Made by a program: the position numbers and the translations under genes. Shown here piece by piece: positions 7,986 through 16,032 of a stretch of 35,791 nucleotides of DNA; position 1 is the stretch's first letter, and every line of letters starts with the position of its first letter. The DNA lies in contig NZ_BCTY01000038.1 in assembly GCF_001591005.1 (NCBI RefSeq), forward strand, positions 1-35,791, written 5' to 3'. The DNA is from Sphingomonas sanguinis NBRC 13937 (GTDB lineage Bacteria; Pseudomonadota; Alphaproteobacteria; Sphingomonadales; Sphingomonadaceae). The notes beneath the pieces are model-generated. The model worked only from the letters and a program-made list of their open reading frames with translations, was not told the origin of the DNA and did no database searches.

Positions 7986-9810
7986 AGGCCAGCACCGCGT
8001 CCTCGTCCGCCTCTTCGACCTCGGCGGCCTGGCGCGCCCACATTTCCGCGTACAGCCCGCCCTTCGCCAGCAGCTCGCCATGGGTGCCGCGTTCCGCCAC
8101 CTGGCCGCCATCGAGCACCACGATCTGGTCGGCATGGACGATCGTCGACAGCCGGTGCGCGATGACCAGCGTGGTGCGCCCGCGCTCGATCGCCTGCAGC
8201 GTCGCCAGGATGTCCGCCTCGGTCCGGCTGTCGAGGGCGCTGGTCGCTTCGTCCAGAATCAGGATCGGCGGGTTCTTCAGCAGCGTGCGCGCGATGGCCA
8301 CCCGCTGCTTCTCGCCACCCGACAGCTTCAGCCCGCGCTCGCCGACGCGGGTCGCATAGCCCTGGGGCTGGCGCTCGATGAAGTCGGCGATCGCCGCCCC
8401 CTTGGCCGCGCGCTCGACCTCGGCCTGGTCGGCCCCCTCGCGGCCATAGGCGATGTTGTAGCCGATCGTCTCGTTGAACAGCACCGTGTCCTGCGGCACG
8501 ATGCCGATCGCCGCGCGTAGAGAGTCCTGCGTCACGGCGTCGATCGCTTGGCCATCGATGGTGATCGCGCCCTCCTTCGCCTCGTAGAAGCGGTAGAGCA
8601 GGCGCGCGAGCGTCGACTTGCCCGCCCCCGACGGGCCCACCACCGCGCAGGTCGTGCCCGCCGGAATGTCGAGGCTCAGTCCCTTCAGGATCGTCCGCTC
8701 CGGGTCATAGCCGAAGACGACATGGTCGAACCGGACATGCCCGCCCGTCACGCGCAGCGGCGGGGCGCCGGGCGCGTCGACCACCTCGGCGGGGGTGTCG
8801 ATCAGGTCGAACATCGCCCCCATGTCGATCACCCCCTGACGGATGGTGCGATAGACCATGCCGAGCAAGTCGAGCGGCCGGAACAGCTGCGACAACAGGG
8901 TCGACACCAGCACCACGTCACCCGCCGACGCCGCCCCGCGGCTCCATTCGCGCACGACCCAGGCCATGGCGAAACCCAGCATCAGGCTGGTAATCGCCGC
9001 CTGCCCGACATTCAGCCACGCCAGCGAGTTTTCCGACTTGGTGGCGGCGCGCGCATAGGCGGCGACGCCATTCTCGTACCGCCGCGCCTCGCGCTCCTCG
9101 GCGTTGAAATATTTGACCGTCTCGAAATTCAAGAGCGAGTCGACAGCATGCGCCACCGCGCCGGTGTCGAGATGGTTCATCTGGGTGCGCAGCGCGTTGC
9201 GCCAGTCGGTCACCTTGCGGGTAAAGACGATGTACAGGACCACCATCGCCATCGTGGTGACGACCAAGACGGGTCCGAAGCTGCGCCCGAAAATGGCGAG
9301 CACCAGCCCCAGCTCCAGCACCGTCGGCGCGATGTTGAAGAGGAGGAAATACAGCATCGTGTCGATGCTCTTGGTCCCCCGCTCGACCACCTTGGTGACC
9401 GCGCCGGTCCGCCGCTCCAGATGGAAGCGCAGCGACAGGCGATGAAGATGGCGGAACACATCGGCCGACAGCCGCCGCGTCGCATCCTGCCCGACCATCT
9501 CGAACACCGCGTTGCGCAGATTGTCGAACAGCGTCGTCGCGAACCGCGCGCCCGCATAGCCGACGACCAGCAGGATCACGAGCGTCACCGCGCTCCGGTC
9601 TCCCCCCGCCATCCGGTCGACAGCATATTTGAACGTATAGGCCGCGCCCAGCACCTGGACGAGCTTGGACAGGATGACCAGCGCCATCGCCCCGACGATC
9701 CGTAGGCGGAGCATCGGCTCCCCGGCGGGCCAGAGATAGGGCAGGAAACGCCGGAGCGTCGGCAGCAGCGGCCGGTCGGACGTACCGGCGGTGGGATCGA
9801 TGGGAGGCAT
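7984..9810 (-). CDS. Atm1/HMT1-type ABC exporter, fused membrane and ATPase domains
   Basis: 608 residues, the half-transporter form. The N-terminal two-thirds hold six transmembrane helices with the ABCB7/Atm1-typical RRTGAVTKVVERGTKSID and NFETVKYFNAEEREARRYE segments. The ATPase domain has Walker A GPSGAGKST (about residues 390-398), Q-loop IVPQDTVLF, signature LSGGEKQR (about 490), Walker B ILILDEATSALD and the H-loop IAHR. Known Atm1-like exporters (mitochondrial Atm1, Novosphingobium Atm1) move glutathione-linked sulfur species or metal-glutathione complexes across the membrane. No SUF/ISC genes are adjacent, so the metal/glutathione detoxification role is favoured by inference. The TGA stop is made at the junction with the repeat at 7857-7985. 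Confidence 0.92.
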   Translation of the reverse strand: MPPIDPTAGTSDRPLLPTLRRFLPYLWPAGEPMLRLRIVGAMALVILSKLVQVLGAAYTFKYAVDRMAGGDRSAVTLVILLVVGYAGARFATTLFDNLRNAVFEMVGQDATRRLSADVFRHLHRLSLRFHLERRTGAVTKVVERGTKSIDTMLYFLLFNIAPTVLELGLVLAIFGRSFGPVLVVTTMAMVVLYIVFTRKVTDWRNALRTQMNHLDTGAVAHAVDSLLNFETVKYFNAEEREARRYENGVAAYARAATKSENSLAWLNVGQAAITSLMLGFAMAWVVREWSRGAASAGDVVLVSTLLSQLFRPLDLLGMVYRTIRQGVIDMGAMFDLIDTPAEVVDAPGAPPLRVTGGHVRFDHVVFGYDPERTILKGLSLDIPAGTTCAVVGPSGAGKSTLARLLYRFYEAKEGAITIDGQAIDAVTQDSLRAAIGIVPQDTVLFNETIGYNIAYGREGADQAEVERAAKGAAIADFIERQPQGYATRVGERGLKLSGGEKQRVAIARTLLKNPPILILDEATSALDSRTEADILATLQAIERGRTTLVIAHRLSTIVHADQIVVLDGGQVAERGTHGELLAKGGLYAEMWARQAAEVEEADEDAVLA

Positions 9811-9902
9811 GTCGCCTCCATGTCGGACGATCCGTGCCGGAGTTCAATGGCGGGATCGGCATGAGCCTGTGCGGTTTGTCGTCGCCCTCTTGTCCGACAC
9901 CG

Positions 9903-9928
9903 GGAACCACTCACCGCACCTTGGTGTT
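9903..9928 (+). promoter_or_regulatory. Candidate EcfG-type general stress promoter
   Basis: GGAAC at 9903-9907, a 17-base spacer, then TGTT at 9925-9928. This differs by one base from the alphaproteobacterial EcfG consensus GGAAC-N16/17-CGTT. A ribosome-binding site (TGGAGGCGG) and ATG follow 12-25 bases later, giving a short leader. The match is short and could be chance. Confidence 0.4.
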
Positions 9929-9952
9929 TTACCAGCAACTGGAGGCGGTTAG

Positions 9953-10183
9953 ATGGAACCGATTTTCTATGTGATGGCGATCCTGGGCTGCGGCGACGGC
10001 AGCGTGGATTGCACCGAGGCCCGGATGGTCCCCGCGCGTTACGCCACCATGGCGCAGTGTCGCGCCGACCTGCCCAACCGCATCGCCTCCAACACGGACG
10101 TGCCTTATCCGGTCATTGGCGCCGACTGCCGCCGCATGGGCGCGCAGATGGCGAAGGCAGAGCGCAAACCGACGCGCGGATAA
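9953..10183 (+). CDS. Small cysteine-containing protein of unknown function
   Basis: 76 residues. The first 13 residues MEPIFYVMAILGC are hydrophobic, followed by a compact region with Cys13, Cys20, Cys36 and Cys59 and a basic end KAERKPTRG. The four cysteines could form two disulfides or bind a metal. There is no further motif to name a function. The start is well supported by TGGAGGCGG 6 bases upstream. A candidate EcfG promoter lies just before it, suggesting general-stress control. It converges on crtB with only 12 bp between the stops. Reality as a gene is supported by the ribosome-binding site and codon bias. Confidence 0.7.
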   Translation: MEPIFYVMAILGCGDGSVDCTEARMVPARYATMAQCRADLPNRIASNTDVPYPVIGADCRRMGAQMAKAERKPTRG

Positions 10184-10195
10184 CGCTCGCTTCGT

Positions 10196-11146
10196 TCAGC
10201 GGGGCCGGGTCCACAGGGCCGGATCGCGCGGCTCGATTTTCATCTTTTCCCGCCGCGCCGCTTGGAGACTGGCGCGCGTCATGAAGCCCAGCTTCTCCAG
10301 CTTGCTGGTCCCTACCCGGCTGTCCCAGGCCCGCCGCCCGCGCTGGGCAACCTTGCGCCCGATCGCGCCGTAGATGGCCGCCGCCGACAGCACCGCCCAG
10401 GCCGAGCGATAGGACAAGGCTGGCGTCCCCATCCGCGCACTGGCCTCGAACGCCGCCGCCCGGTCGGTCAGCCGCCGCGCCAACGCGCTCAGGCCCGGTC
10501 GATGCGACGGTGCCATGATCGCGTCGGGCGCGATGCTCTTATAATCGAGCCATGCTCGGGGCAGGTAATGCCGCCCCGCCTCGGCATCCTCGGCGATGTC
10601 GCGGGCGATATTCGCCAGCTGGAACGCCATGCCCAGATCACATGCTCGGTCGAGCGTCGCGTCGTCGTCGGGCGCGACACCCATCGTCACCGCCATCATG
10701 CAGCCAACGACACCCGCGACATGATAGCAATAGCGATAGAGATCCTCCTCGGTTTCGGGCCGCCAGTCTTGGGCATCGAGCGCAAAACCCGCGATCAGGT
10801 CGCGGGGCCAGCGATGCGGCATCCCCGTCTCCGCCACCACGACCCGCAGCGCGTCGAAGGCCGGGTCGCCGACCACCTGCCCCGCCAGCGCCGCTTCGGT
10901 CTTTGCGGTCAGCTCGGCCAGCCGTGCGGGCGCATCAGCCACGCGGGTCATGCCATGGCCATGATCCTGGCCATCGGCGATATCGTCGCAGCGGCGGCAC
11001 CAGGCATAGAGCAGCCAGGCCCGCTCGCGTGTTTCGGGGTCGAACAGCAGGCTCGCCGCCGCGAAGCTCTTCGAGCCCTTGGCGATCGAAGCCCGTGCCG
11101 CCGCGACCAGTGCCTCGCGCTCGGTCGGGGCGGCGGTGTCGCTCAC
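10196..11146 (-). CDS. crtB: Phytoene synthase
   Basis: 316 residues, normal for the squalene/phytoene synthase family. It condenses two geranylgeranyl diphosphates to phytoene at the membrane. Seen: the first aspartate-rich motif WCRRCDDIADG (about residues 48-58), the second ANIARDIAEDAEAGRHYLP (about 177-195), and the YCYHVAGVVGCMM segment typical of phytoene synthases. The start is a GTG at 11146 overlapping the LOG gene's stop (GTGA), so translation is probably coupled to that gene. An ATG-initiated reading further upstream would run through the LOG gene and is rejected. With CrtI and CrtY it completes lycopene and beta-carotene synthesis although it is 5.4 kb away and inverted relative to crtYI. 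Confidence 0.94.
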   Translation of the reverse strand: MSDTAAPTEREALVAAARASIAKGSKSFAAASLLFDPETRERAWLLYAWCRRCDDIADGQDHGHGMTRVADAPARLAELTAKTEAALAGQVVGDPAFDALRVVVAETGMPHRWPRDLIAGFALDAQDWRPETEEDLYRYCYHVAGVVGCMMAVTMGVAPDDDATLDRACDLGMAFQLANIARDIAEDAEAGRHYLPRAWLDYKSIAPDAIMAPSHRPGLSALARRLTDRAAAFEASARMGTPALSYRSAWAVLSAAAIYGAIGRKVAQRGRRAWDSRVGTSKLEKLGFMTRASLQAARREKMKIEPRDPALWTRPR

Positions 11147-11724
11147 AGATCGCCCGCGTTCATCCGCACGATCGGCTGGGTCGGCACATGCGCCCCCATC
11201 CGCGTGAGAAGGCCGTCGAGCGTGGTGTCGACGATCAGCAGGTCGCGGTGCTGCGGCCGCAGGAAGCCGACCTCGCCCATTGTCTCCCAGAAGGCGACGA
11301 GATGGTCGTAATAGCCGCCCGTGTTGAGCAACCCGACCGGATCGGCATGATAGCCGAGCTGCGCCCAGCTCAACGCCTCCCACAGCTCGTCCATGGTGCC
11401 GGTGCCGCCCGCGATAGTGACGAAGCCGTCCGACAGATCGGTGAACGCCTTTTTGCGCTCATGCATGCCCGGCACGACATGGAGTTCGGTCAGGCCGCGA
11501 TGCGCGACCTCGGCATCGACCAGCGCCTGCGGGATGATACCGATCACCTCGCCCCCGGCTGCCAGCGCCGCATCCGCCACCGCCCCCATCAGGCCCAGCC
11601 GCCCGCCGCCATAGACGACGCCGATGCCCCGCTCCGCCAGCCCGCGCCCGACTTCGCGCGCGGTTTCGATATATTGGGGGTCGGAGGGGGTCGCCGACCC
11701 GCAGTAAATGGCCAATCGCTTCAT
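11143..11724 (-). CDS. LOG-family nucleoside monophosphate phosphoribohydrolase
   Basis: About 193 residues of the TIGR00730/LOG Rossmann family. Known members cleave (cytokinin) nucleoside 5'-monophosphates or AMP to the base and ribose 5-phosphate. Seen: N-terminal MKRLAIYCGSATPSDPQY, nucleotide-binding GGGRLGLMGAVADAAL (about residues 40-55), and the catalytic AGGTGTMDELWEALSWAQLG, where the usual PGG is AGG. The ATG at 11724 fits the family N-terminus; a further 24-residue in-frame extension is unconserved. The stop overlaps the crtB GTG start. It may supply purine salvage or cytokinin release; a link to carotenoid synthesis is not known. Confidence 0.88.
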   Translation of the reverse strand: MKRLAIYCGSATPSDPQYIETAREVGRGLAERGIGVVYGGGRLGLMGAVADAALAAGGEVIGIIPQALVDAEVAHRGLTELHVVPGMHERKKAFTDLSDGFVTIAGGTGTMDELWEALSWAQLGYHADPVGLLNTGGYYDHLVAFWETMGEVGFLRPQHRDLLIVDTTLDGLLTRMGAHVPTQPIVRMNAGDL

Positions 11725-11802
11725 AGGAAAAGCGCTAGGCGATGGGGCCGAATGGGGCAAGCGCGTTGCGATCCGCCCATATTGGCACCGGTTCAACCGA
11801 GG

Positions 11803-12063
11803 TCAAAACAGGGTGAGGACGACACCCCCGACCATCACCGTCCAGACGATCACGAACACGATATTACCCCGGCAGCCCGACGATGACTCAGCCCCTTCGA
11901 GAGAGGGGGTGGCATGGGCTCCCTGAAGAAGCCGCACCAGTCGGCGTGCCACCACCACGACGATCCAGTCGAGTGCGCCGATCGGATCGATGTCCAGCAT
12001 CTGTCGGACCGGCGCACGCTCATACAGGTCGGTCATCCGCCCGATCCACCGCCCTATCGTCAT
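11803..12063 (-). CDS. Small membrane protein of unknown function, third gene of overlapping cassette
   Basis: 86 residues from the ATG at 12063, which overlaps the stop of the lipoprotein gene (ATGA). Residues 1-30 are basic and soluble; ALDWIVVVVARRLVRLLQG forms an amphipathic or membrane-associated helix; then a Ser/Gly linker; and the C-terminal IVFVIVWTVMVGGVVLTLF is a clear transmembrane helix reaching the end. This suggests a tail-anchored protein. No family is recognised. Longer in-frame starts upstream run through the lipoprotein gene and are less likely than the overlapping ATG. Its role is presumably tied to the two genes before it. Confidence 0.6.
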   Translation of the reverse strand: MTIGRWIGRMTDLYERAPVRQMLDIDPIGALDWIVVVVARRLVRLLQGAHATPSLEGAESSSGCRGNIVFVIVWTVMVGGVVLTLF

Positions 12064-12395
12064 CCTGCCGGTGGGGCTGCGAGACAACGCATTCCAACGA
12101 CACCCAGACGATCTGCGATTTGCCGCGCTTCGTCGACGAGCGCCGTCTGGGCTTTGCAATTGCCGGAAAAGTCGACGAACATGGTCTTGCCATCCTCCCG
12201 CACCAGACCGGAGGTGCGGATGCGATCGCGAGCGGGCGCCCGTGCCGTCAATTCGTCGACCAAGGCCCAGCCTTTCTCCTGCGTCGGCGGGTTGAAAACT
12301 AGATAGCCATGTTCGCCACTATCCGGCGCCGGGCTTCGTGCTTCGCCACAGGCGCTGAGGACGGCGAACACCGCTATGATCCAGACCGATTTCAC
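12060..12395 (-). CDS. Small lipoprotein of unknown function, second gene of overlapping cassette
   Basis: 111 residues starting with a GTG at 12395 that overlaps the previous gene's stop (GTGA). The N-terminus KSVWIIAVFAVLSACGEA is a lipoprotein signal with lipobox LSAC, cysteine at about residue 17. The mature part has a YLVFNPPTQEKGWALVDELT segment and a conserved-looking core KTMFVDFSGNCKAQTALVDE with two further cysteines (in GNCKA and MRCLA) that could form a disulfide. The family is not recognised. Tight coupling to the 233-residue protein before it and the membrane protein after it suggests one envelope-associated system. Confidence 0.68.
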   Translation of the reverse strand: MKSVWIIAVFAVLSACGEARSPAPDSGEHGYLVFNPPTQEKGWALVDELTARAPARDRIRTSGLVREDGKTMFVDFSGNCKAQTALVDEARQIADRLGVVGMRCLAAPPAG

Positions 12396-13093
12396 CGGCT
12401 TGCACCCCTCACCAGCGCACGCGCGCGTTCCCACATAGTTGGATCGCGGAACGTCACATCGTGACGGTCGAACGGCGCGACGATCTTGCTGGCGTCCTGC
12501 GCCAGCACATAGACTCGCAATATTCCGGCATCATTGGTTAGCGGTCTTATCGCCGAGTTGCGGCCTTGCTTCGGATGACCCGAGGCCGCCGCAATCTGGG
12601 CGCTGCCCATTGCCGACGCCTGCGCCTTGCCGCCAGCTGTTGGCCCGACGCTACCTCGCATTCCCCGCCCACTTGCCTGGCCGGAATACCATGTTCGACG
12701 AAACCATATTCGCCAGGCGACGGTTGCGGTAGTAACCGAGCTGCGAAATATCTGCGGTCGCAACTCGCCGTAGCTCAGCGCAATTCGCTTATCCTGACCC
12801 ATGGCCGCTATGTTTCCTAGGCTGATCGGCAGACCCATGATGTTGGATTTGACGCGGCTTTCCATGAACTCACGGTCCAGACTGTCACGACGCGCAGCAA
12901 TGGAGTCGGGCCGTCCGCCGCGTACTGGACGCGAATTGACTTGAAAGTCGAACTCGCTCTTACCGATCCGCATATCGAATTTCTCGACCGCGATGGTGCG
13001 CCCTGCCTGAAGGTACAGCGTCTGTCCCTCGTCGACCGTTGCGACAAGGCGATAGGATTCTCTGCCGATCCGGATGACTTTGTCGCTGGCCAT
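12392..13093 (-). CDS. Unknown protein, first gene of overlapping cassette
   Basis: 233 residues from an ATG at 13093 with AGGAGG 8-13 bases upstream, the best ribosome-binding site of the cassette. No signal peptide. The N-terminal 75 residues look like a beta-rich domain (KVIRIGRESYRLVATVDEGQ, TIAVEKFDMRIGKSEFDFQV). Residues about 115-170 are unusual, Gly/Ala/Ser-rich with an aromatic-basic patch WRIWFRRTWYSGQ. The C-terminus is again structured (ILRVYVLAQDASKIVAPFD). No family is recognised. Third-position G+C appears lower than in neighbouring genes, hinting at acquired DNA. A frameshift within the odd middle segment cannot be excluded. Confidence 0.6.
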   Translation of the reverse strand: MASDKVIRIGRESYRLVATVDEGQTLYLQAGRTIAVEKFDMRIGKSEFDFQVNSRPVRGGRPDSIAARRDSLDREFMESRVKSNIMGLPISLGNIAAMGQDKRIALSYGELRPQIFRSSVTTATVAWRIWFRRTWYSGQASGRGMRGSVGPTAGGKAQASAMGSAQIAAASGHPKQGRNSAIRPLTNDAGILRVYVLAQDASKIVAPFDRHDVTFRDPTMWERARALVRGASR

Positions 13094-13209
13094 CCCCAAT
13101 CCTCCTTCGGACGTCTCGAAGCTTCATAAACGCCGAGGCATGAAAAGCGCTGCCGGAAAAAGACCCAGGCAGGATGCGGCTTGCCCGCGTACGCGGCATA
13201 CGCCGAACG

Positions 13210-13245
13210 AAAAGGGCGGCGCGGACTAAACCGCACCGCCCCTTT
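13210..13245 (-). terminator. Hairpin terminator after the csbD-like gene
   Basis: The stem gggcgg/ccgccc plus gcgg/ccgc (one mismatch between) with a six-base loop is flanked by A-runs on the plus strand, so on the minus strand the hairpin is followed by a short T-run (ttttcg). It begins 17 bp after the csbD-like stop. The flanking A and T tracts could let it work in both directions. Confidence 0.65.
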
Positions 13246-13261
13246 GCATGATGAGCCGGAC

Positions 13262-13546
13262 TTACCTGCCGCGCAGCGTGTTCAGCAGCGCGAGGCCCAC
13301 GACACCGCCTAGGGCCGCCGAGGCGAAGGGGCGATCTTTCACGAACTGGCGCGCTTGGTCGAGCAGCGGGCGGACCGTCTGGTCGACGCTGGTCTTGGCA
13401 TCGCCGAACGCCTTTTGCGTCTTGCCGCTCAGCTGTTCGCCCTTGCCCTCGGCTTCCATCGACTTGTCGCCCAGCATGGCGCCCATGCCCTGCTTGACCT
13501 TGCCGCCGAAGTCGGTGGCCGCACCATTCATCGTGTCGGTGTTCAT
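13262..13546 (-). CDS. CsbD-like stress protein with hydrophobic glycine-rich tail
   Basis: 94 residues. The N-terminal 55 residues follow the CsbD pattern (FGGKVKQGMGAMLGDKSMEA, then EGKGEQLSGKTQKAFGDAK), a short hydrophilic stress-induced domain of unknown biochemical role. The tail VKDRPFASAALGGVVGLALL is a hydrophobic Gly-zipper segment like the C-terminus of DUF883/ElaB proteins, suggesting membrane or ribosome attachment not found in plain CsbD. RBS AGAGGAGA lies upstream of the ATG. A GGAAA-N16-GGTT sequence about 40 bases upstream loosely resembles an EcfG promoter. It is divergent from recQ. Confidence 0.82.
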   Translation of the reverse strand: MNTDTMNGAATDFGGKVKQGMGAMLGDKSMEAEGKGEQLSGKTQKAFGDAKTSVDQTVRPLLDQARQFVKDRPFASAALGGVVGLALLNTLRGR

Positions 13547-13583
13547 GGAACATCTCCTCTTTGGCTTTGGGATGATGGAGGGT

Positions 13584-13613
13584 CAAAACCCCAGGGCGCA
13601 CGGAAGTTTCCTG
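13584..13613 (-). promoter_or_regulatory. Weak candidate EcfG-type promoter for the csbD-like gene
   Basis: On the minus strand GGAAA, a 16-base spacer and GGTT are found about 40 bases before the csbD-like ATG. Both boxes differ by one base from GGAAC-N16/17-CGTT. CsbD homologues are commonly under general stress control, which is the only other support. Confidence 0.25.
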
Positions 13614-13724
13614 GTATCTTTGCACGATCGCGATAAGGAAATCCGGCCTCAGTCCGTGCGACGACGCGCCGGAGGGGGCCCACCACCCTTCCCCCGCCCC
13701 CATGGCATCGCTACATGCACGGCG

Positions 13725-15494
13725 ATGGTCGCCGACCCCCTTGCCAAGCTCCACGAAGTTTTCGGGTACAACCAGTTCCGCGGCGTGCAGGAACAGGTGG
13801 TCGACCGTGTGCTGAACCGGCAACGCACCCTGGCGGTGATGCCGACGGGTGCAGGCAAGTCGCTCTGCTATCAGTTGCCCGCGGTGATGATGGACGGCTG
13901 CTGCGTCGTGGTCAGTCCGCTGATCGCGCTGATGCATGACCAGTTGCGCGCGGCTGAGGCGGTGGGCATCCGCGCCGCCACACTGACCAGCGTCGACCAG
14001 AACCGGGCCGAGACGATGGCGCGATTCCGCGACGGCCAGCTCGACCTGCTCTATGTCGCGCCCGAACGCGCCTCGTCGGGACATTTCCGCGAGCTGCTCG
14101 GCTCCGCCCCGCTCAGCCTGTTCGCGATCGACGAAGCGCACTGCGTCAGCGAATGGGGCCACGACTTCCGCCCTGACTACCGGCTGCTAGAGCCGCTGAT
14201 GGACGCCTTTCCGGAGGTGCCCCGGCTCGCGCTGACCGCGACGGCCGACGCGCATACCCGCGCCGACATCGCCAAGCAGCTCGGCATCCCCACCGAGGGG
14301 ATGATCGTGTCGGGCTTCGACCGGCCCAATATCCGCTATGCGATCAGCCCCAAGGCGAATGTGAACCTGCAGATCGCGCGGGTCGTCGCCGACACGCCCG
14401 GCCCCGGCATCGTCTATGCCCAGACCCGCGCCGCGACCGAGAAGCTGGCCGAGGCCCTCGCCCGCACCGGCCGCCCGGTGCGCGCCTATCATGCCGGGCT
14501 GGACCCCGCCGTGCGCGCGAAGAACCAGGCCGATTTCGTGGCCTCCGAAGACATGGTGATCTGCGCCACCGTCGCCTTCGGTATGGGAATCGACAAGCCG
14601 GACGTCCGCTTCGTCGCCCATGCCGGACTGCCAAAATCGATCGAGGCCTATTATCAGGAAACCGGGCGCGCTGGCCGCGACGGCGATCCCTCGGTCGCGC
14701 ATCTCTTCTGGGGCGCCGACGACTTCGCCCGCGCACGCCAGCGCATCGCGGAGGTCGAGCCCGAACGCCAGCCGGGCGAACGCGCGCGCCTGTCGGCGCT
14801 GGGCGCGCTGGTCGAGACGGGCGGGTGCCGCAGGCGCATCCTGCTGCGCCACTTCGGCGAGGACCTGGTCGAGGACTGCGGTAATTGCGACAATTGCCTC
14901 GGGTCGCCTGATGCCGTCGATGCGACGACCGTAGCGCAGAAATTCCTCTCGGCGGTGTTCCGCACCGGCCAGATGTTCGGCGCAGGCTATATCGAGCAGG
15001 TGCTGACCGGCCAGTCGAGCGAGCGCAGCCTGATGAACGGGCATGAGGCTTTGTCGGTCTGGAACATTGTCGCAGGGGATGAGGTGGCGCTGCTGAAGCC
15101 CGTCCACCGGGCGCTGCTGCTGCGCGATGCGCTGCGCACCAATCACCATGGCGGGCTGGAGTTCGGGCCCGCCGCGCGCGCGCTCATCAAGGGTGAGGCG
15201 CGGCTGTCGCTGGTCATGCCGCCCAAGCGCGAGAAGAAGGGCCGCCGCGCCGCGCCCGTCGCCGCCAATCCGGCGGACAATCCCTTGTTCGAGGCGCTGC
15301 GCGCCAAGCGCCGCGAGCTGGCGCAGGAGGCGGGGGTGCCGCCTTACGTCATCTTCCACGACTCGGTGCTGCGCGACATGGCGGCGCAGCGGCCGACCAG
15401 TCGGGCGGCGCTGTCGTTGCTGTCGGGCATCGGTGCGCGCAAGCTGGACGCCTATGGCGAGGCGTTTCTGGCGGTGATCCGCGAGGCGGACTAA
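13725..15494 (+). CDS. recQ: ATP-dependent DNA helicase RecQ
   Basis: 589 residues, normal for RecQ. It unwinds 3'-to-5' and acts in recombination and replication-fork repair. Seen: the N-terminal Q-type region FGYNQFRGVQEQVV, Walker A MPTGAGKSLCYQLP (about residues 38-51), the DEAH box IDEAHCVSEWGHDFRPDY (about 135-152), motif III ALTATAD, motif V VATVAFGMGIDKPDVRFV with ICATV, and motif VI YYQETGRAGRDG. A zinc-binding region follows (CRRRILLRHFGE, CGNCDNC). The last 75 residues form an HRDC domain. The ATG at 13725 fits the family N-terminus; upstream in-frame sequence is unconserved. It is followed 10 bp later by a GNAT gene. Confidence 0.95.
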   Translation: MVADPLAKLHEVFGYNQFRGVQEQVVDRVLNRQRTLAVMPTGAGKSLCYQLPAVMMDGCCVVVSPLIALMHDQLRAAEAVGIRAATLTSVDQNRAETMARFRDGQLDLLYVAPERASSGHFRELLGSAPLSLFAIDEAHCVSEWGHDFRPDYRLLEPLMDAFPEVPRLALTATADAHTRADIAKQLGIPTEGMIVSGFDRPNIRYAISPKANVNLQIARVVADTPGPGIVYAQTRAATEKLAEALARTGRPVRAYHAGLDPAVRAKNQADFVASEDMVICATVAFGMGIDKPDVRFVAHAGLPKSIEAYYQETGRAGRDGDPSVAHLFWGADDFARARQRIAEVEPERQPGERARLSALGALVETGGCRRRILLRHFGEDLVEDCGNCDNCLGSPDAVDATTVAQKFLSAVFRTGQMFGAGYIEQVLTGQSSERSLMNGHEALSVWNIVAGDEVALLKPVHRALLLRDALRTNHHGGLEFGPAARALIKGEARLSLVMPPKREKKGRRAAPVAANPADNPLFEALRAKRRELAQEAGVPPYVIFHDSVLRDMAAQRPTSRAALSLLSGIGARKLDAYGEAFLAVIREAD

Positions 15495-15504
15495 GCTGCG
15501 GGCC

Positions 15505-16017
15505 ATGAGCCCCCCGACCCTGACGACTGAGAGGCTGACCTTGCGCGGCCATCATCCCGACGATCTCGACGCACTGGCGGCGATGTGGGCCGATCCCGGC
15601 GTCTACGCCATGATCGGCGGCAAGCCCCGCGCCCGTGAAGATGTCTGGATTCGACTGTTGCGGTCAGTCGGATGCTGGACCGTGTTCGGCTATGGTGCCT
15701 GGGTGGTGTGCGACCGGGCGACGGGGCAGGTGCTGGGCGATATGGGCCTTCTGGAATCGTGGCGTGCGATCGTGCCGGAACTGACGGTGCCGGAGACGGG
15801 ATGGACGCTCATCCCAGCAGCGCAGGGCAAGGGCTATGCGGGCGAGGCGATGCGCGCGGTTCTCGGCTGGGCCGATGGACGTGGCCTGACGCGGACCTGC
15901 TGCATCATCGATCCGGCCAACACCGCCTCGATCCGGCTGGCGAAAAAACTGGGCTATGGGGCGCCGGTCCAAGGGGTATATCACGACCGGACGATCCAAA
16001 TTTTCCACCGAGGCTAG
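15505..16017 (+). CDS. GNAT-family N-acetyltransferase (RimJ/RimL-like)
   Basis: 170 residues. TERLTLRGHHPDDLDALAAM is the RimJ/RimL-type N-terminus, and AAQGKGYAGEAMRAVLGWA (about residues 107-125) is the acetyl-CoA pyrophosphate-binding motif A. The segment IIDPANTASIRLAKKLGYG is the conserved C-terminal motif B region. It transfers an acetyl group to an unknown amine or protein N-terminus in the cytoplasm. It starts 10 bp after recQ and is probably co-transcribed with it. A complex repeat follows 15 bp after its stop. Confidence 0.88.
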   Translation: MSPPTLTTERLTLRGHHPDDLDALAAMWADPGVYAMIGGKPRAREDVWIRLLRSVGCWTVFGYGAWVVCDRATGQVLGDMGLLESWRAIVPELTVPETGWTLIPAAQGKGYAGEAMRAVLGWADGRGLTRTCCIIDPANTASIRLAKKLGYGAPVQGVYHDRTIQIFHRG

Positions 16018-16032
16018 ACACCCTCAGTTTAT

